From contig NC_045140.1 of the NCBI RefSeq assembly GCF_008831285.2, positions 413,528 to 477,527 on the forward strand: a stretch of 64,000 bases of DNA, in the 5' to 3' direction. Position 1 is the first letter of the stretch. Every line of letters begins with the position of its first letter. Of the stretch, positions 23,520 to 34,429 are shown piece after piece. The notes under the pieces are model-generated. The model was not told the DNA's origin, ran no database searches, and was given only the letters and a program-made list of their open reading frames with translations. This DNA comes from Nymphaea colorata (lineage: Eukaryota > Streptophyta > Magnoliopsida > Nymphaeales > Nymphaeaceae). A program made the translations under genes and the position numbers.

Positions 23520-25480
23520 TATGTATAATAGGTACATACCTGACCTTTACACACCAAACTTTGACCGGAATAATATGAGCTGTTAATTTCTAAGAGATCA
23601 GATGGTAAAACTTAAACTGTAAATACAGAAGTTAAACTATTTTTTTAGGAGTTTGACATTACTTTTTGTAGAACTTGGGTAGACATGGGGTTGGATTGGA
23701 ATCCTTTTTGTGAATGATCCTTGTGGTGTAGAATCATGTGGACATTCCATTTTTTGTTTGCACATACTTTTTAATAAAATAGTTGGGGGGCTATCCACCA
23801 CCCAGCCTTTGTGCGGAAGAGTTCCAATTGTGCTTCAAAGGAGAGAAATAAAGAGAGGAAAAGTTATTGATTTTTCCTAAATGAAATCCCGGTGTTTTTC
23901 AGGGGTATTTTGCATTTAAAAAAAAAAAAGTTGGCTTTTATCTTTATTACTTAATCTTTATCATATGATCTTTTCGAAATCAATGGCGGAGTTAATTCCC
24001 ATCAAAAAAAGGGGAACCCTAGTCCAGTAACTACCTGCTTTTATATATATATATATATATGTGTGTGTGGGTGTGTGTTTTCAAGGTTTCTTCTACCCTC
24101 CAAATGGTGGAGACTCCTTGAATTGAGGAGGCTGGAAACCTTTTTGGAGCTTAGGTGGGATTTTAAATCACAAGGTACAAAGGTCATTGATTGCAATTGC
24201 TTTATGAATATTTTTTTCCATAGCAGTTCCACTTTATTACCCATATTTCATATTCATCCTGGTCTTTCAAGTTGTCAAATACATTTTCCAGTCGGCCTGC
24301 CTGAGGTTCGACACATTGAAAAAGGTTTTACCTTTTGGTCGAACGGCTAGATTCATGTGTGAATATTTAATCATAACTCATTATGTGATCTCCACATCCA
24401 AGAATCTAAGAATCAACATACAAAACATTTTCCTTTTTTTCTTTTTTCTTTTTTTAAAAAAAGAATTATTGAAGGAAGGATATATTTCCTGAAGATTTAA
24501 GAATCAAGGCCAAGTTAAAGTTTTGGCTTGAAGGAACCGTACTCGCTAATTGGAAAAATATCATCTTTATGTTGGGATACTAATTGTGGAAACATCATAT
24601 TAGAGGTCAGTTTCATGAAAAAAGAATACTCATTGCATATGTTAGAAACTCACATGTTGTCTATTAGATCATGTTTGATGGACTGGAAGTTTACTGTAGA
24701 AGAGAAAATAAAATTCAAAAATTGGAATTCTTATCCCAGTTTGATCAAATCAGGGATGACAATCTTGACATTTGAAGTTGAATCCAGAATTTTTTGTCCC
24801 ACCCCACGAGAAACTTCCGCTCTCATGATACTGCTTTCTGTTCTCTGCCCTCTCAACTCCACCACTCGCAACATCTTCCCGGTGCATGATAGTCGACTTT
24901 TCATTGATCGATTATGCTAGCTGTTTATCCTTCACATGCCTATCAAACAAAGAAACTTGTTTCCAGGAATACAAATCTTGATCTATCAAGCAAACAGAGA
25001 TTTTGTTGCCATTTCACTAATTCGTGGAATTTTGTTTCTGAAACTTTATTCCAGTTCGAAGATTCTTGGCTGTCAATTATACCTGAAGGCACGTTTCAGG
25101 GTAAAAACGTCCTCCGCTCTATAACTAGTTTGATAAGCAATCCTCCAACTTCACCGTTTGGAAACAGCGCGATGTATCCATCCAAGGTTAAAAAAGAAGA
25201 GGGCAGATTCAAAATGTTCCAAAAGGGGACTGCTGCTTTTAGGATATAGCGGATAAGTTGGGGATCATTACAGAAAAAGGACTATTCGCTTGATAACTAA
25301 ATTTGTCTTTCTCACTTAAATTGGACAGCACTATTCAATTCCTCATCATTATTACCACCAATGATACGACAGATTCCTCACTCTTTAAGGGGAAGGACAA
25401 AGTTTTGAAAACTCTAACCTCAAAAAGGTGAGTGCTTGGAGGAAAGCCAGTTCGGTTCGTGAAGATCCAATCAAATAATT
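23520..25480. other. Intergenic; short open frames without recognisable product
   Basis: Contains a (TA)n(TG)n microsatellite (about 24,040-24,072) and two overlapping plus-strand open stretches at 24,528-24,920 and 24,914-25,249. Neither shows a known domain, splice structure or repeat in a second copy. I see no support for a gene. Confidence 0.5.
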
Positions 25481-26679
25481 TTCCTTGGACTTTTTATGTT
25501 TATCATTTGTTTGGATGGAGGTGCAATATCTTTTCAAGATTAAGTTCCTTACCCAGTTCTGTAAAATCTAGGTTTTATGAATTTCACGTTTTTTAATGAG
25601 TTCTAGAAACATTGTTTTTTATTTAAGTGACACATCCCCAAAACCTGATTTTTGAATAACTTAATGGAAACTAAGTTTTTCACTCCTTTTTATGAAACCA
25701 GGTTTTGTCAAAAGTGTGTTTTCTTCAAAACCCCAGTTTTGATGGCAACCAAACACTCTAAAAACCTAAAACTAGTTTTGAAATGTCACCCACACACCTC
25801 CTAAGCTACCTGAACCTAGTTTTGAAATGTCATTCAAACACCTCCTAAGCTTTAGCGATTCCCGTTTTCTTTTGGAAAAGTTACAGGCACAAAATTGCCA
25901 CAAACAAAGAGGAAAGAGAAAAGCAGATTTAACGCGGTTTGGTGTAATAGACACCTGCATCCACGATGGGAAGCTCCAAGCATTGAAGCTATGGAGGATT
26001 GTATTGTTTCTTTATAGTTGAGCCATCGTGATCAACTCTTTGATTTGAAGAGTTGTTACAACAGAACTTTCTGCTTCTTTATCTACATCATTACAGTGTT
26101 TACAGTTTTTGGATAATTCTCATTCTTTATACTCCGACGCTAGAGATCATCCTTCGGATCTGTTGAAGCCTTCTTCCTTAACCGCTCTGTGCTTATCAAA
26201 AATTTCACGAACGTTGATTTGATTAAATAAATATCAGTTAACTTATATATTTCATCGTCGTATTTCAGGAGCCATAACGTGAGTGTGCAGCAGATGCTCA
26301 TGTTCAATTTCCTAGCTCAGATTCTGTTGGTGCCACTTTCCATTGCGTGACTCCTGCTTCTCTTCCTCTGATTCAATCCTTCTGTCAGTCAGGAACACTT
26401 CCAAAACACTTGTTTATTCATTTATTCATTCATTCATTCATTCATACATTTCATTTTGTTTTGAGGATTAATCGGTCGCCAAGTGTTCAATCCGGCCCTT
26501 CGTGCGGTACTGAAAGTTGGCACGGAGTTATCGAAATTTCCCACCACTAAAATTCTGAACACCAAAATCCTAATCAAAAGAGGAAATTCCAGGTTTATAC
26601 CATTCTTCTTCTTGTATACCATTTTGGAATAAATGGCAGGTCCTTAAAGCTTCTAACTCAAATCTAATTAATCTAATTT

Positions 26680-26720
26680 TTTGAGCTGGCCTACAAGTTG
26701 ACAGCACCAAAACCAAGGCT

Positions 26721-26778
<58 letters not shown>

Positions 26779-27235
26779 GTGGTTGGTAGGTACCAGGCCA
26801 CTCAAGTAAGAAATAAAAACTAGACTTCAAAAACTCATGTTAAAAAGGGTTTTAAATAGGTACCGGTCCACTTAAAGTAAGGAACAAAAATCAGACCTCT
26901 TAAATTCATGTTAAAAAGTGAAACAAAATATAAACCTTCTAATGCATTTATAAATTAATATAAATCACTCTTCAGTTCAAGTCATTTTTGTAAAAGAAAA
27001 AATTGTCTTCGTACTACCAAAATTTTGATGTTATAATGGCTGTTCATTTTTTTACTATTAAAAAACATTATTGTAAGTAAAAAAACAAATTTAATATATG
27101 CTTCTCATCAAATCACTCTTAACATCATATCTATGAGATTAGATTTCAAAAATAATTATTATTATTAATTTCAATAGGTCTGGTTTTGTCTTACCTAAAT
27201 GATCATGCTTTTACCAACTTTCCTCTCTCTCTCTC

Positions 27236-27273
<38 letters not shown>
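26680..27273 (+). mobile_element. Non-coding insertion specific to FT copy 1, flanked by microsatellites
   Basis: (CA)n(TA)n at 26,720-26,774 and (CT)n(TA)n at 27,222-27,273 bracket sequence that is absent at the matching point in copy 2 (about 33,100). The inside (26,885-27,222) is the reverse complement of 14,978-15,275. A ~80-bp internal tandem duplication carries GGTACC with CCACT (26,787 and 26,862). The class is unknown and no clear terminal repeats are seen. Confidence 0.7.
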
Positions 27274-27278
<5 letters not shown>

Positions 27279-27689
27279 GACAAGTGACATTCATGTGCAG
27301 AACAAAACAATGAATTACAAGCATACATCTTCATAGGTAGGGGGATCTCTTGGCAGTCATGAGAACACATCACCAGATTTAGTTGACCGTACATCATTTA
27401 GGGTTTGCCAAATCAATCCAATCACATATCTCTTTGACTAATAGCATCAGGAAACTGAAAACTTTAATTTATTCCCGCGCTCTAGTCCACAGAACAGTGA
27501 CCATCTTGTGGATCCATGGATGGTCCCTTCGCCTATGTCTCAGCCACAAAGGTAGGGCACGGAAATTGAATTTCCGTGGTTGGCAATGGACATCCTGGTT
27601 TTCAGCCAACGTGATGCCTAGAAAAGTTGTCGTCCAGAAAAAAAACTGAAACAAGACAAAATGATTCTCAGCTCTGCAAAGCGAAGTAA

Positions 27690-28050
27690 ATAAAAGCGAA
27701 GTAAAGTAAAAAAAAATCTCACGTCAGGTTTTCTTGAGTATAATATGACCGAAATTAAGAAAAATTAAAAAATACGACAATCTTTGAAAAAATTAAAAGC
27801 AACTAAAATTAGAAAAAAAATAAAATCAATGAGAAAATAATAAGATTTGCAATAAATAAACATTAAAAAATAAACGACAAGTAGTTTCGTGTATAAAAAT
27901 GAAAAAAATTTAAAAAATGCGATGAAAAAAAGTGTTTTTTTTACTTTTTTTTTTTTGTTTTGGCGTTTTTTGTTAATGGTGTTCTTTTTTAAGTTTTAAA
28001 TGGGTAACTTATTTATCGCCCTTTTTTTGCGTTTTTTTATTTCTATGGTG
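27690..28050. mobile_element. A-rich interspersed element, member 2 of 3, inserted upstream of FT copy 1
   Basis: Shows the same A/T-word succession as 18,220-18,610 and 56,160-56,550. The paralogous DNA at about 33,595-33,610 runs straight across this point, so this is an insertion (or a copy-2 deletion) located 365-725 bp before the start codon. Confidence 0.65.
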
Positions 28051-28249
28051 CAAAGGCATACCTTTATGCGGTATCTGCTATTGTAAGGACATGCATTCAC
28101 CTTAACTTGCTGATGTGATTTATCAATCTCCAGACACCTTTGACCGTCTTTTGCAAGTTTGAATGCTGGAATAAATGAAAGAGGAGGTTGGTCCACTTGG
28201 GCATTACGGATAAACGGTGAAATTCAAAGAGGAGTTCCAAGGCCATCGC

Positions 28250-28259
28250 TATATATAGG
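28250..28259 (+). promoter_or_regulatory. TATA box of FT-like gene copy 1
   Basis: CTATATATAG, 156 bp before the ATG, conserved at the paralogous place in copy 2 within a matching context (TTCCAAGGC-ATCGCTATATATAGG). Confidence 0.7.
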
Positions 28260-28414
28260 GCCTTCTCTGGCTTGAACAAGTCATGCCTGGTCTGCTCTTG
28301 AAGACAGAGCATCCTTTTGCCCCTTTGCTTCATTGCATTCTCTTTCCGCAACTGTAATAGGACTGCCACCTGATAGAGGATCATCAGCAGTACTCAGTTG
28401 TAAAGGGGAAGAAA

Positions 28415-29274
28415 ATGCGGAGAGAGAGAGACCCACTTGTTGTTGGTAGAGTTGTAGGTGATGTCTTAGATCCATTCAATAGGTCTATAGCTCTAAGAGT
28501 TTCATATAAATCGAGGGAAGTGACCAACGGTTGTGATTTCAGGCCTTCGGTTGTGGTTAACCAGCCAAGGGTTGCCATTGGAGGGGATGACCTGAGGGTC
28601 TTCTACACACTGGTACTGTCACCTTCAACATATCTACGTATCTTAACGTTCTTTCTGATCTCTAGTGCACCTTCATACTGCATGCGGTGCTGATATATTT
28701 TATGCTTCATTGATCTACTTCCTTCCTCAGATCATGGTTGATCCTGATGCGCCAAGTCCTAGCGACCCCACTCTCAGAGAATATTTGCACTGGTGGGCAG
28801 TCGTTATTTTCTTGTCTTTGGCACCAAAAATCTCTCTCTCGATTCTAATTTTGTCGTTGTATCTGCTTATTAGGATGGTAACCGACATTCCAGCAACCAC
28901 TGGCACAGCGTTTGGTAAGCAACAGCAACACAGATTCCCTACACAACTGTAGTTGTAATATACAGCGGCTGCTGGTGTTCTAATCCAAATTTAAGAACGT
29001 AGCTGCCATTTTCTTCACTGCCCATGAAGTTTTACTTCCCTTTGTTTCAGGCCAAGAGATTGTCTGCTACGAGCAACCGAGGCCGACGGTCGGGATCCAC
29101 CGCTTCATCTTCGTGTTGTTCCAGCAGCTAGGCCGCCAGACGGTGTTCGCGCCTTGCTGGCGCCAGAACTTCCGCACGAGGGCTTTCGCCGAGCAGTACA
29201 ACCTGGGCTTGCCCGTGGCTGCTGTTTACTTCAACTGCCAGCGGGAGTCAGGTTGTGGGGGAAGAAGATGGTGA
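28415..29274 (+). CDS. FT: FLOWERING LOCUS T-like PEBP protein, tandem copy 1
   Basis: Four exons: 28,415-28,612; 28,731-28,792; 28,874-28,914; 29,051-29,274. Their sizes (198, 62, 41, 224 bp) are almost those of Arabidopsis FT, and the 62- and 41-bp internal exons are diagnostic. The product has 174 aa (FT has 175). PEBP motifs are [10 protein letters not shown] at 70-79 and GIHR at 115-118. The FT-diagnostic Tyr84 (FT Tyr85, where TFL1 has His) and Gln139 (FT Gln140) are present, so it belongs to the FT side rather than TFL1. The 14-3-3 contact residues Arg61, Pro93, Phe100 and Arg129 are kept. Known FT proteins move from leaf to shoot apex and act with FD-type bZIPs. The external loop is unusual: Phe133, Cys136, Arg142, Ala145 and Gln149 where FT has Tyr, Gly, Asn, Glu and Ile. 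Intron lengths are 118, 81 and 136 bp. Whether it is an activator or a repressor cannot be told from sequence. Confidence 0.96.
28793..28873 (+). other. Intron 2 of FT copy 1: 81 bp, in frame and stop-free
   Basis: Donor GTGGGC (weak; a consensus plant donor is GTAAGT) and acceptor TTAG. If retained it adds 27 residues ([20 protein letters not shown], then SLYLLIR) between His-Trp and Met-Val-Thr-Asp without shifting the frame. Confidence 0.85.
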
Positions 29275-29531
29275 TTACCTGCAACCGGCCGATAGCTTCT
29301 TAGCTTGGGCACCGCTCTGTTATGAAGCTTCTTATATCATGCATCTATTCCACTCTACATTCGGTAGAGCTTCAAGGACTCATTTTATTTGTAACCGTCG
29401 CAGGCGAGGTCTTCTTGCCCGGCTAATTTGCTTTGCTTTGCAGGAATTGAGATGAAAGGTCGATCGAGAGTCGTCCTGTGAATCTTCTTTCTGAATCGAA
29501 CTATGATTGTAGTAAGACTACTATTGTGTGC

Positions 29532-29537
29532 AATAAA
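29532..29537 (+). terminator. Probable poly(A) signal of FT copy 1
   Basis: AATAAA 258 bp after the stop codon. The paralogous position in copy 2 (about 35,191) reads GGTAAA instead. Confidence 0.5.
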
Positions 29538-29798
29538 GCTAACTTTTGCCTTCATTTGGGAAGCCATGTTCGTACCTCAGTACAGCTTAGTTGGTGCCCC
29601 ATGTGCTTGGATGGAGGACATTGGATCATGAGAGCCTTAGTTGAGCGAATGCCTCATGGATCCCACTCTTTAATTTAATACTTGGATCTTGGATCTGAGG
29701 GTCAAGTTATATGATGCAGCCCCACAAAGCCCCCGAGTGACTACCCAACCGATCTAGGTAGACTTGGGTGTTAAATATATATATTTAGTGCTTCGTAG

Positions 29799-29832
<34 letters not shown>
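29799..29832 (+). repeat. Poly(A) tract of 34 bases
   Basis: An uninterrupted A run just beyond the right end of the duplicated block. It is followed by a CTGACTCCACCCTTG-like sequence that resembles ends of other repeats in the window (about 37,035 and 54,160). Confidence 0.9.
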
Positions 29833-29834
<2 letters not shown>

Positions 29835-30599
29835 TTCTGACTCCACCCTTGATTGGTAGCCGTTCAAAATTCCTTGCATACTTTCAACAAGTGAATGATA
29901 CTTTTGCCGTGAATGGTTTAGGAAATCTACACTATATTTTGAGAATTCAAGCTCAACGCAATGATTCGGGCCTCTTTTAAACCAACACCGGTATGCGATG
30001 GACATTTTGGGGACAACACAAATGCTGCCGCTCGTGTAAGCCAAAAGTCATGCCTATGGTCGCAAACGTTTCTAGATTGGGGAGTACATATGAAGCTTAT
30101 TCAAATGTTGTATCATAGTTTGGTTGGAGCTCCACAATACTTAAACCTTTCTGTGACTAGATATTACCTATATTGTTAATTATGTTTTCCAATTTATTCA
30201 TGTTCCCACCTCAATGCGGTGTTTCCAGTTAATCAAAAGAATTATTTGTTACATTGATGGCACTATTATCGCATGCATGAGATGCAGTTATATAAATCCA
30301 AACAACTATCTTTTTGAGCTTATTGAGAAGCCGATTGGGCAGGATGCATGCCCCGACACTAGTAGTTCTACAACATGCTATTATACTCTTTCATAACTCC
30401 AAATTACATTCATTGGACCTCTAAAAACCTGAATCTGGTTATATGTGTTATACGGATGCATGAATTTTCATGGGTCAGTATAGTTGAGGGTTAAAATACC
30501 TTTAGTTTACACTGAAAAAAAAAAAAAAAAACTTTTTGTAAAGACAAAATTAAAAATGAAAAAAAATAAAAAGATTATGGAAGACATTTCTTTTTAATA

Positions 30600-31000
30600 A
30601 ATCACCAAAATATCATTCCCTCCTTTACTGCGTGTGCGTGGCCCACGCACCTTTCTCTCAACAAAAAGTTGCTGTGAAGATGGGTGTAGAGCCCCTGTGG
30701 CCATTGTCACTGAATTAACATGGCTGGCCTTTATTCTAAGAGTCAATGGACTTTTTCTATTGGAACCACCTCTTCTATTGTGTGGCAATTTATCTGCCTT
30801 GCAGGCCACCATCAAACCCACCAACACTCTTAATGAAGCATATTGAGCTTGACTTTGATTATGTAAGAGAAAGGTTGGTGCTTGGTGCTTTTGTCACTGA
30901 GTTTATTGCCTCAAGGATGACTGACATCAGTGGTTTACAATTCTCTGTCTCCCACAAGATCCGAGCTCGAGATTGAAGAGGAACGTTACCGCACAATCTA
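30600..31000 (+). pseudogene. Ty1/copia RNase H fragment
   Basis: Reading LTWLAFILRVNGLFLLEPPL, then CGNLSALQATIKPT, followed after a +1 frame change by MKHIELDFDYVRERLVLG. These are the C-terminal RNase H motifs of copia pol (…WL…LL..DN.SA…..NP…TKHIE.D.H.VRE). DNA from about 31,000 to 31,270 probably belongs to the same element's 3' end or LTR. It is on the opposite strand from, and unrelated in position to, the element at 1-2955. Confidence 0.85.
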
Positions 31001-31399
31001 TTGATGGCAGTCGCGAAAGAGATAATGATGGAGTTGGCAATTCTACTTAGCATAATCACAATCTTTGCTGGTCCTGATTTGGTCAATCAAGGAAGATTAC
31101 ACATTAAAGAAGTGAACCCAGGCATGCAAAACAGCATTGAAGCCTTATTAAAATTGAGCAAAGCTGTTACGATAAGGAAGGACAATTCAAATATGAATAA
31201 AAATGTAACATGTAATTGTCCACAAGAGCATTGTATAAATTGTGGAAACAAGGAAACCTCACGCCATTGAGTTTTAATTGTGAAAGAACATGGATGTAGG
31301 ATTACCCGTCCGAACAACGTAAAAGTGCATTTTTCTCCTCTGGCTTATTTCTTTTCAAGAGGTGGTACACCATTACTAATTTTTACTACCGCATCAGTC

Positions 31400-31815
31400 T
31401 AGGGATGTCAACGGATCGGATTCGAATCGGATATATCTTTAACCATACGGATATTCATATATTCAGATTCGGATTCGGATTCGAATTCGAATAAAGCAAA
31501 GTCATATCCGAATCCAAAATCCGATTTTACAATCCGAATCCGATTTTTATATTTATATCTGAATCCGAATTTTGAACCGGATTTTGCCATTTTCAAGTAT
31601 TAGATAGAGGATATTTGTCTAAAAATGAATCTGATCCGAATCCGTATCCGAATCCGATCCAATATTCATGTATATCCGAATCCGTTCGGATGTCATTTAT
31701 TAAATCCGAATCCGATCCGATTTCTTAATCGGATATTAAATTTTTATCCATATTCGATTTTTTCAGATCGAATCGGTTGGATATCCGATTCAAATAGGAT
31801 ATATTGACATCCCTA
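31400..31815. mobile_element. TIR element filled with GGATTCGGATTC-type repeats
   Basis: 12-bp perfect terminal inverted repeats: TAGGGATGTCAA at 31,400-31,411 and TTGACATCCCTA at 31,804-31,815. The interior is a degenerate run of TCCGAATCCGAA / TTCGGATTCGGAT on both strands. It is 416 bp long and non-coding. The TAGGG end is typical of hAT elements, but I find no convincing 8-bp target duplication (CATCAGTC left, GGCGGAAG right). Confidence 0.8.
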
Positions 31816-32132
31816 GGCGGAAGCCCGGAGGGCTTAACGGCCAAGCAGTTGCCAAAGGCACGGCCGGGGCACCAATTAGTAAACCGAGCTCTGATGGTCT
31901 ATTATATTGTTCCAAACTTTTATCTTAACGTCTGTACACTTAGGGGCTCGAAAAGACATGGTTTTGTGGCACATGATTCTTTTTAATGCAATTGGCTCAT
32001 TTTATTTATAAGTTATGGTGGATGCAATTACTTTTATATGTTTTGAAGTAAAAATACCTTCTTATCATTAATTGACAGGAAAAATTGTTGATGGCATGGT
32101 TAAAAAATAAAGACGTGTTATGATGAATTGCG

Positions 32133-32465
32133 ATGGGGATGAAAAGGAACAAGGTGCAGCATTCTGACAGATTAACAAACTCATACATGGTTAACACGTT
32201 GATAAACTTTCTTCTATATTGTTTTAAAGGTACTATGTTCTTGAAATATATTGCTTTGTCGAATACTCTAAATACGCGTGATGCTTTGCTTTATGCCTTT
32301 TATTTCATTATAAAAGAAGTTGAGATTAAGAATATTACACAATTTGTTTTGGACAATGCAACAAATTATAAAACTGTAAGTAACTTGTTGGTTGATCAAT
32401 ATGGGATATGTTTTTGGGACTCCATGTACTCATTGCCTGAATCTCATGCTCGAAACCCACATTAA
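32133..32465 (+). pseudogene. hAT-family transposase fragment (DUF659-like region)
   Basis: The frame reads INFLLYCFKGTMFLKYIALS, then ITQFVLDNATNYKTVSNLLV...YGICFW. This matches the plant hAT transposase region with consensus LINFLV…KGT.FL..D……….VV.DNA.NY..AG.LL……W.PC. It breaks down after Trp where the PCAAHC motif should follow. It is only a remnant, lying just upstream of duplicated FT block 2. Confidence 0.8.
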
Positions 32466-33804
32466 AATTATAAATCTACATTTACTTGGAGTCATTTTTT
32501 GATGGGTCAGTTTTCCTTGGATTTTTTTGTTAGTCATTTGTTTGGATGGAGGTGCAATACCTTCTCGAGATTAAGCTTTAAAACTCCTCGTACGTAATTC
32601 CTGTTTCGTTTTTGGAAAAGTTAAAGACACAAATTTCATGAATAACTAACGTTGATTCGATTAAATAAATATCAGTTATATCATATATTTAATTGTCATA
32701 TTTCAGGAGCCATAATGAGAGAGAGAATGAGCACAGTAACAGGTCACATTCTGTTGGTTCCACGTTTCATAGCATCTCCCATGCTCTTCTTCCTCTCTAT
32801 ACCAAAGGAATCCTTCAGTCAAACACTTCAAAGAGACTTGCTCATTAATTTAATTAATTCATTCATTCATTCATTCTGTTTCGAGAATTCAGCCCACGTT
32901 GCCATGTCATGAGGTTCAATCTGGCGGTTCGTCCGGTACTGAAGGTTGGCACAGAGTCATCGAAATTCCACACCACTAAAAATCTGCGCGCACCAGAATC
33001 CTAAGCAAAAGAGGAAATTCCATGTTTATAACTTTCTTCTTCATGTATGCCATTTTGGAATACATAGAAGGTCCTTAAAGCTTCTACGCACACAAATATT
33101 AACTACTAATTGATATGACAACAACTGACATTCATGCACAGTGAGAAATAATTCTTTACAGGCAAACATGTTCCATCGACAAGTACAGGTAAGACCAGTC
33201 ATGTGAACAAATCACTCGATTTAGTTGAGAGTACACAATATACAGTTTCCCAAATCAATCCAATCACAACTTTCTGCTGTTTCTCAGAACGCTTAATAGA
33301 CTAGTCTTTGACTGATTCAATGAGTACAAGAGAAAGGTGACAAAAAGAACTTCACCACCGTCCAATATTATCAGGAAACTAAAACTTAATTTACTCCCCG
33401 CTCTAGTCCACAGAACAGTCACCATCTTGTGGATCCATTGATGGTACCTTCGCATATTTGTCAGCCACAAAGACCGGACACAGTAATTGTGCGGAAATCG
33501 AATTTCAGTGGTTCGCAATGGAGATTCTGGTTTTCCGGGAGCCGGATGACTATAAAAGTTATCGTCCAGAAAAAATCTGAAATAAGAAAAACCGAGTCTC
33601 CACTGTGCAAGGGCATATTTTATGTGGTATATGCTCTTGTAAGGATATATGTTCAAGTTCATTTGCTGCTGTCATTTATTAATTTTAAGATGCCCTTGAC
33701 CGTCTTTTGCAAGTTTGAATGCTAAAAGCAAGGAAAGAAGTGGTTGGTCCACTTGGGGATTACACATAAACATCGTAACTCAAAGAAGAGTTCCAAGGCA
33801 ATCG

Positions 33805-33814
33805 CTATATATAG
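33805..33814 (+). promoter_or_regulatory. TATA box of FT-like gene copy 2
   Basis: CTATATATAG 175 bp before the ATG, in the same context as in copy 1. Confidence 0.7.
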
Positions 33815-33988
33815 GCCCTTCTCCTGCCTTTAACAGTCATGCCTGGTCTGCTCTTACAGACGCAGCATTCTTTTGCCAACAGGACAAGATCTCCCTTCCT
33901 TTTCCTTCGTTGCATTCTCTTTCTGCAACTGCAATAGGACTGCCACCTGATAGAGGATCGGCAGTGGTCAGTTGCAAAGGGGGAGAAA

Positions 33989-34393
33989 ATGCCAAGAGAG
34001 AGAGACCCACTTATTGTTGGTAGAGTTGTTGGGGATGTCTTAGATCCATTCAACAGGTCCGTAGCCCTAAGAGTTTCATATAGCTCGAGGGAAGTGGCCA
34101 ACGGTTGTGAGTTCAGGCCTTCGGCTCTGGTTAACCAGCCAAGGGTTGCTATTGGGGGGGATGACCTGAGGGTCTTCTACACACTGGTAATGTCATCTTT
34201 CTACATATATATCTTCACGTTCTTTGTGCTCTAGTGCACCTTCAAACTGCAGTGCTGATGTATTTTATGCTTCACTGATCTACTTCTTCCCTCAGATCAT
34301 GGTTGATCCTGATGCCCCCAGTCCTAGCGATCCCTGTCTCAGAGAATATTTGCACTGGTGCGCAGTCGTTATTTTGCTGTCTTTGACACTAAA

Positions 34394-34429
<36 letters not shown>

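Larger units (their letters stand above)
25480..29600 (+). repeat. FT-locus duplication, copy 1
   Basis: Aligns in direct orientation with 32,505-35,235. The shared left edge contains TTGTTTGGATGGAGGTGCAA (25,507 and 32,536). Further matches are the GGAGCCATAA blocks (26,269 and 32,706), the CTCTAGTCCACAGAACAG blocks (27,480 and 33,402) and the whole gene to its 3' region. Copy 1 is about 1.4 kb longer because of extra DNA at about 25,560-25,850, 25,900-26,190, 26,670-27,273 and 27,690-28,050. Confidence 0.9.

Noticed and set aside
24528-25249. Two overlapping plus-strand frames
   Set aside because: No recognisable family and no splice pattern; not repeated in the duplicate blocks.
31400-31815. 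Telomere-like or centromeric repeat because of the hexamer-like TCCGAA words
   Set aside because: The stretch is bounded by perfect 12-bp inverted termini and occurs on both strands, so a transposon is the better reading.
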